64,000 nucleotides of DNA, from assembly GCA_947503885.1 (NCBI GenBank), contig CANNFD010000005.1, positions 1-64,000 on the forward strand, read 5' to 3'. Positions 60,168-64,000 of this stretch are shown here, in pieces; within the stretch, counting starts at the first letter, position 1, and each line of letters opens with the position of its first letter. The stretch is from an uncultured Olleya sp. Lineage in GTDB: Bacteria; Bacteroidota; Bacteroidia; Flavobacteriales; Flavobacteriaceae. The notes under the pieces are model-generated. The model was not told the DNA's origin and ran no database searches. It was given only the letters and a program-made list of their open reading frames with translations. The position numbers and the translations under genes were made by a program.

Positions 60168-60198
60168 CAAATGTAGAAATTAAAATTGATAATTCAAA
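60168..60198 (-). promoter_or_regulatory. Promoter of the ribosomal superoperon (rpsL)
   Basis: TTTG (60198-60195), 19 bases, TACATTTG (60175-60168) on the minus strand is a perfect fit to the Bacteroidota consensus. The leader of about 35-40 bases has a small hairpin CCTCT-TAAAC-AGAGG near its 5' end (60162-60148). Confidence 0.85.
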
Positions 60199-60305
60199 CC
60201 ATAATCCATTAATTTTCAATAGAATTTAAAATTAAATTACATCACTATATTAAATAGTAAGTAATTTACGTTAGTTTTATCTTCTAAACTACTAATATAT
60301 TAGCC

Positions 60306-62003
60306 TTGAAATTTAAATCACATCTGCTAACGCTTTTATTAATTTTTGCTTTTAACATAAGTTGGAGTCAAGAATTAAAACTAAGTATAATTGGTAATAA
60401 TAAAGAACAAACTACATTTATCACTAAACAAAATTACTTAAAGTCACATTTAACTATCCAATCTTTAAATGATGAAATAAGAAATTTCCAAGAAAAAATA
60501 AAGCCACTTGGCTACATTAACAATTCACTTAAAGATCTATCCAAACAAAACGATTCTAATTATGTTGCAGTAATAGATTTGAAAAACAAAATAGACAATA
60601 TCCACATTTACTTAAGTAATGACATTAAGAAGAAAAGTTTTTACCAAAAATTAAATTTAAACGAAACTGCAGCCAATCAAATAATTATTCCTTTTGAGAA
60701 TTTAGAAAACAAACTAATTAAACTCAATAAAATTATTTCAAATTCTGGCTATCCTTTTTCAAGTCTAAAATTAATTGACATAAAACAAAAAGACCAAAAG
60801 TCTTTATCAGCTAAAATGATTATTGAAACAATTGAAGAAGAAAGAACAATCAATAAAGTTGTTATTAAAGGATATGAGAAGTTTCCAAAATCATATTTAA
60901 AGCGTTATTTAAAAATTAATCCCAATAAAGTTTTTAGTATTGAGTCAATCAACAATAAAACTAAAGCTATAAATAATTTAAGTTTTGCAAGACAAACTAA
61001 AAGTCCTGAAACATTATTTACAAAAGACTCAACCCATTTATACTTATACTTAGAAAAACTAACCAGCAATAACTTTGATGGATTTATAGGTTTTACAACA
61101 AATGAGAACACAAATAAGATTGAATTTAATGGATACTTAAATTTAGTACTTAATAACAATTTAAATTACGGAGAGACTTTAATGTTAAATTACAAAAGTG
61201 ACGAAAACGAACAAAAACACTTTAACCTAAACACAACCCTACCCTATTTATTTGGATCCCCAATCGGAATTGATGCAAATTTACAGCTACTAAAAAAAGA
61301 CTCTTCTTTTATCAGTACAAAACAAAGAGCTAGCTTATTTTATCAAGCAAACGCAACGAGTAGGTTTTATGCAGGGATAGAAAATACGATATCAAGCGAT
61401 TTATCAAATTCTAATCAAACAACAAATGTGATAGATTACAATAGTAATTTATATACTTTAAGATACGAATATCTTAAACGTCAATCAGAAGAAAAATTAT
61501 TTCAAATAAAATCTTATTTGAATATTGAGTTAGGTACTGGTAAAAGGAAGACATCATATATAGATGACAACCAATCTAGAGTAGACATTAATGCTAACCA
61601 TATATTTAATTTAAATAAAAAAAACAGTATTTACATAAAAGGTATTATTCAAATAATTACTTCAAATAATTACTATGAAAACGAACTATTTCGTTTTGGA
61701 GGCATTAATAGCATTAGGGGTTTCACAGAAAATAGCCTAACAGCTAACAACTTAGCTATACTAAATACAGAATACAGATACAAACTAAGCAACTCTATAT
61801 TTGTCAACTCTGTTATTGACATTGCTAAATTTAAAAACGACCTTATATATCAAGAAGAAAATCTGTATGGCTTTGGGTTTGGTTTTGGGCTGCTAACTAA
61901 AAGCGGATTATTACGCTTTATTTACGCAAATGGAAAGACTAAAGAAGAGACTGTCAAATTCTCGAATTCTAAGATACACCTAAGTTTAACTGCTAATTTC
62001 TAG
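60306..62003 (+). CDS. Omp85/BamA-like outer membrane protein
   Basis: 565 residues from a TTG start; no ATG opens the signal peptide MKFKSHLLTLLLIFAFNISWSQ. A coiled helical part near residues 50-100 and a POTRA-like segment (TINKVVIKGYEKFPKSYLKRYLKI) precede a barrel that ends in aromatic strands (KIHLSLTANF). The Omp85 signature is FRFGG-like ELFRFGGINSIRGFTENSL, with the invariant RGF. It is shorter than BamA and TamA; it may be a two-partner or TamA-like member. The partner is unknown. It is divergent from rpsL and followed by a SusC-type gene. Confidence 0.85.
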   Translation: MKFKSHLLTLLLIFAFNISWSQELKLSIIGNNKEQTTFITKQNYLKSHLTIQSLNDEIRNFQEKIKPLGYINNSLKDLSKQNDSNYVAVIDLKNKIDNIHIYLSNDIKKKSFYQKLNLNETAANQIIIPFENLENKLIKLNKIISNSGYPFSSLKLIDIKQKDQKSLSAKMIIETIEEERTINKVVIKGYEKFPKSYLKRYLKINPNKVFSIESINNKTKAINNLSFARQTKSPETLFTKDSTHLYLYLEKLTSNNFDGFIGFTTNENTNKIEFNGYLNLVLNNNLNYGETLMLNYKSDENEQKHFNLNTTLPYLFGSPIGIDANLQLLKKDSSFISTKQRASLFYQANATSRFYAGIENTISSDLSNSNQTTNVIDYNSNLYTLRYEYLKRQSEEKLFQIKSYLNIELGTGKRKTSYIDDNQSRVDINANHIFNLNKKNSIYIKGIIQIITSNNYYENELFRFGGINSIRGFTENSLTANNLAILNTEYRYKLSNSIFVNSVIDIAKFKNDLIYQEENLYGFGFGFGLLTKSGLLRFIYANGKTKEETVKFSNSKIHLSLTANF

Positions 62004-62122
62004 GTAAAACTTAGTATATTTTTGAATATTTGAAAAATAAATTGAAATTTTAACCAATAAATATTGTTTAATTAACTTTTTATTATGATTTTTGGCGTAG
62101 ACTAATTCAAATAAATTATAAA

Positions 62123-64000
62123 ATGAAAACAAAGTTTAGTGGAATTTTAACGCTATTTCTAGCGTTTGTTGTGCAACTATCGTTCGCACAAGACAAAACA
62201 GTTTCAGGAGTTGTTTCTGACGAAAATGGGTTGCCTTTACCTTCGGCAACTATTGTAGTTAAAGGAACCTCTCAAGGAACGACAACAGATTTTGATGGTA
62301 ACTACTCAATTGGTGTAACAACTGGTGGTGTGTTAACATTTAGTTATGTTGGTTATGGTACTAAAGAAGTAACAGTTGGTGCTAGTAACAGTATTAATGT
62401 AAGTCTAGAGCCAGACAATGCTCTTGACGAAGTAGTAATTACCGTTTTAGGTATTGAGAGAAAAGCGGATGAGCTTACTGCAGCTACTGAGACAGTAGAC
62501 GCAGAAGTACTTACGCAAGCATCTAACCCTAACGTAATACAGAGTTTAGCTGGTAAAGTATCAGGATTAAAAATTAACACAACTAATAACGGTGTTAATC
62601 AATCAACTCGTATTGTATTAAGAGGTAATAGATCTTTAACAGGTAGTAATGAAGCGTTAATTGTTATTGATGGAGCAATTTCATCAGCTAACACATTAGC
62701 AAACCTTTCTCCTGAGATTATTGCATCTACAAACGTAATTAAAGGAGCTGGTGGTAGTGCACTATACGGTTCTCAAGGTGCGAATGGAGTTATTATTGTA
62801 ACAACTAAAAGAGGTACATCTGACGAAAAAATTAGAGTAGACGTAAACAGTTCTATTCAATTTGAGTCAGTATCTTTCTTACCAAAAAGACAGACTAAGT
62901 ATGGTCAAGGTTGGAATGGTGGTCACGTAGCTTACGAAAACGGAGGATGGGGTCCAGAATTTGATGGATCAATGATGCCTGTAGGTTTAGCTCAAGCTGA
63001 CGGTTCTTACATTATGGCACCTTACTCTCCTATTGAAGATAACATTAAAGATTTCTTCAAAACAGGTACAATTAAGCAAACAGGTGTTTCTATATCTGGT
63101 GGTGATGCTTCATCTTATGCGCTTCTTTCTGTTAACAGACAAAACACTGATTTTGTTGTTGATAAAGATGAGTTAGGAAGAACAAACATCCTTTTTAAAG
63201 GAGGTAAAACTATCGGAAAATGGGAATTAGGTGGAAACGTAAACTATGTAAACTCTAAGAGTGGTACAACTACTTCTGCTTTATTTACAGAGTTATTACA
63301 AACTGCAACTAACATACCTGTAGGAATGTTTTCTCAACCATTAAATCAATATCACTGGACATCATATTACAGAAGTCCATATTGGATGAGAGATAATATT
63401 AGAAACAATAACGAAAGCGATCGTTTTAATGGTATAATTAATTTAAAATATCAAATTAATGATAACATCAACATTAGCTCTCTTTCAAGTTTAAGAACTT
63501 TTAGCAGTAACTTTATGGGTTATACTAATGGATACACTGACCAATTAGGTGTTGGAGGTGGAGACCACTCTACTGTATCTACATTTAGTACAAACAACCA
63601 AGAGTCTAAAAATATCTATAATGATATATTCTTAAACTTTGACTATATGTTAAACGAAGATGTTTCTTTAAAAGCAACACTTGGTAATAACATACAAGAT
63701 AACTGGTCTACATTTACTAGTGTAGGAGGAAGTAACTTAACAATTCCTGGTTTTTACAACATTGACAACATTACAGGAACACCAAGTGTTTCTAACAGTT
63801 CAAGTAGAAATAGAAGTTTTGCAGTTTTTGCAAGTGTAGATTTAGGTTATAAAGATTTCTTATTTGCTACATTAACAGGAAGAAATGACTGGACATCAAG
63901 ATTAAATAAAGACAATAACTCTTTCTTTTATCCAAGTGCTGGTTTATCTTTCATAGCAACAAAAGCATTCCCAGAATTAAAAGGAGATGTTTTAAACTAT
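62123..64000 (+). CDS. SusC/RagA-type TonB-linked outer membrane protein, N-terminal 626 residues (truncated by window)
   Basis: The signal peptide is MKTKFSGILTLFLAFVVQLSFAQ, then a CarboxypepD_reg-like domain (about 25-100, VSGVVSDENGLPLPSATIVVKGTSQGTTTDFDGNYSI), a TonB-box-like LDEVVIT near 105, a plug (SLAGKVSGLKI, NRSLTGSNEALIVIDG, LYGSQGANGVIIVTTKRG) and the start of the barrel. The frame is open to the window edge. SusC proteins import oligosaccharides or peptides with a SusD lipoprotein partner, expected just outside the window. Gene starts 119 bases after the Omp85 gene. Confidence 0.93.
   Translation, partial: MKTKFSGILTLFLAFVVQLSFAQDKTVSGVVSDENGLPLPSATIVVKGTSQGTTTDFDGNYSIGVTTGGVLTFSYVGYGTKEVTVGASNSINVSLEPDNALDEVVITVLGIERKADELTAATETVDAEVLTQASNPNVIQSLAGKVSGLKINTTNNGVNQSTRIVLRGNRSLTGSNEALIVIDGAISSANTLANLSPEIIASTNVIKGAGGSALYGSQGANGVIIVTTKRGTSDEKIRVDVNSSIQFESVSFLPKRQTKYGQGWNGGHVAYENGGWGPEFDGSMMPVGLAQADGSYIMAPYSPIEDNIKDFFKTGTIKQTGVSISGGDASSYALLSVNRQNTDFVVDKDELGRTNILFKGGKTIGKWELGGNVNYVNSKSGTTTSALFTELLQTATNIPVGMFSQPLNQYHWTSYYRSPYWMRDNIRNNNESDRFNGIINLKYQINDNINISSLSSLRTFSSNFMGYTNGYTDQLGVGGGDHSTVSTFSTNNQESKNIYNDIFLNFDYMLNEDVSLKATLGNNIQDNWSTFTSVGGSNLTIPGFYNIDNITGTPSVSNSSSRNRSFAVFASVDLGYKDFLFATLTGRNDWTSRLNKDNNSFFYPSAGLSFIATKAFPELKGDVLNY

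Overview
The window is chromosomal DNA from a member of the Flavobacteriaceae (Bacteroidota). The genome is AT-rich. Promoters are of the Bacteroidota type (TTG, about 19-20 bases, TAnnTTTG). SecD and SecF are fused, secreted proteins carry type IX secretion (T9SS) features, a SusC/RagA-type transporter is present, and an ECF sigma/FecR/TonB-receptor cassette is present. The genus cannot be fixed from the sequence alone; marine relatives of Olleya, Lacinutrix and Psychroserpens are plausible (inference).

Layout. 1-3.9 kb: the start of a very large secreted multidomain surface protein (minus strand, running off the left edge) and a small secreted companion. 4.1-8.2 kb: plus-strand folE, cysS, yidD, lgt and a DUF192 lipoprotein. 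8.2-19.3 kb: minus-strand secDF, small exported proteins, mdh, gyrB and asnB, each with its own terminator or promoter. 19.5-26.6 kb: a T9SS beta-propeller protein, queE (minus), then a plus-strand run of a HerA-like ATPase, a lipoprotein, a small membrane protein, a cupin, a hydrolase, rluF and a VOC protein. 26.7-29.9 kb: a TIGR02206-like membrane protein, folD and ffh (minus). 30-35.5 kb: a divergent lipoprotein facing an ECF sigma/FecR/TonB-receptor operon. 35.6-41.3 kb: an SDR enzyme (plus), then a dimethylargininase-like enzyme, gltA, eno and carA (minus). 41.3-42.8 kb: two tandem paralogous secreted proteins of unknown function.

42.9-60.1 kb is one almost continuous minus-strand ribosomal superoperon: rpsL-rpsG-fusA-rpsJ, then rplC through rpsK (with secY, infA and rpmJ), then rpsD-rpoA-rplQ. 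It starts at a textbook TTTG-N19-TAnnTTTG promoter before rpsL. A strong terminator and a new promoter split off rpsD-rpoA-rplQ, and the block ends in a terminator after rplQ. Two intergenic stretches inside it look like regulatory RNA: a three-way-junction leader before rpsD, and a 145-base structured gap between rpsJ and rplC. 60.3-64 kb: an Omp85-type outer membrane protein and the first 626 residues of a SusC/RagA-type transporter.

No tRNA, rRNA, CRISPR array, insertion sequence or prophage was recognised. The most interesting non-coding signals are the rpsD leader, the rpsJ-rplC leader, two copies of a structured REP-like element (6545-6614 and 8395-8500), and a hexanucleotide repeat in front of one of the tandem secreted-protein genes. 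The most interesting protein-level system is the ECF/FecR/TonB-receptor cassette with its divergent acidic lipoprotein. All function calls come from reading the translated sequences; no database search was run.
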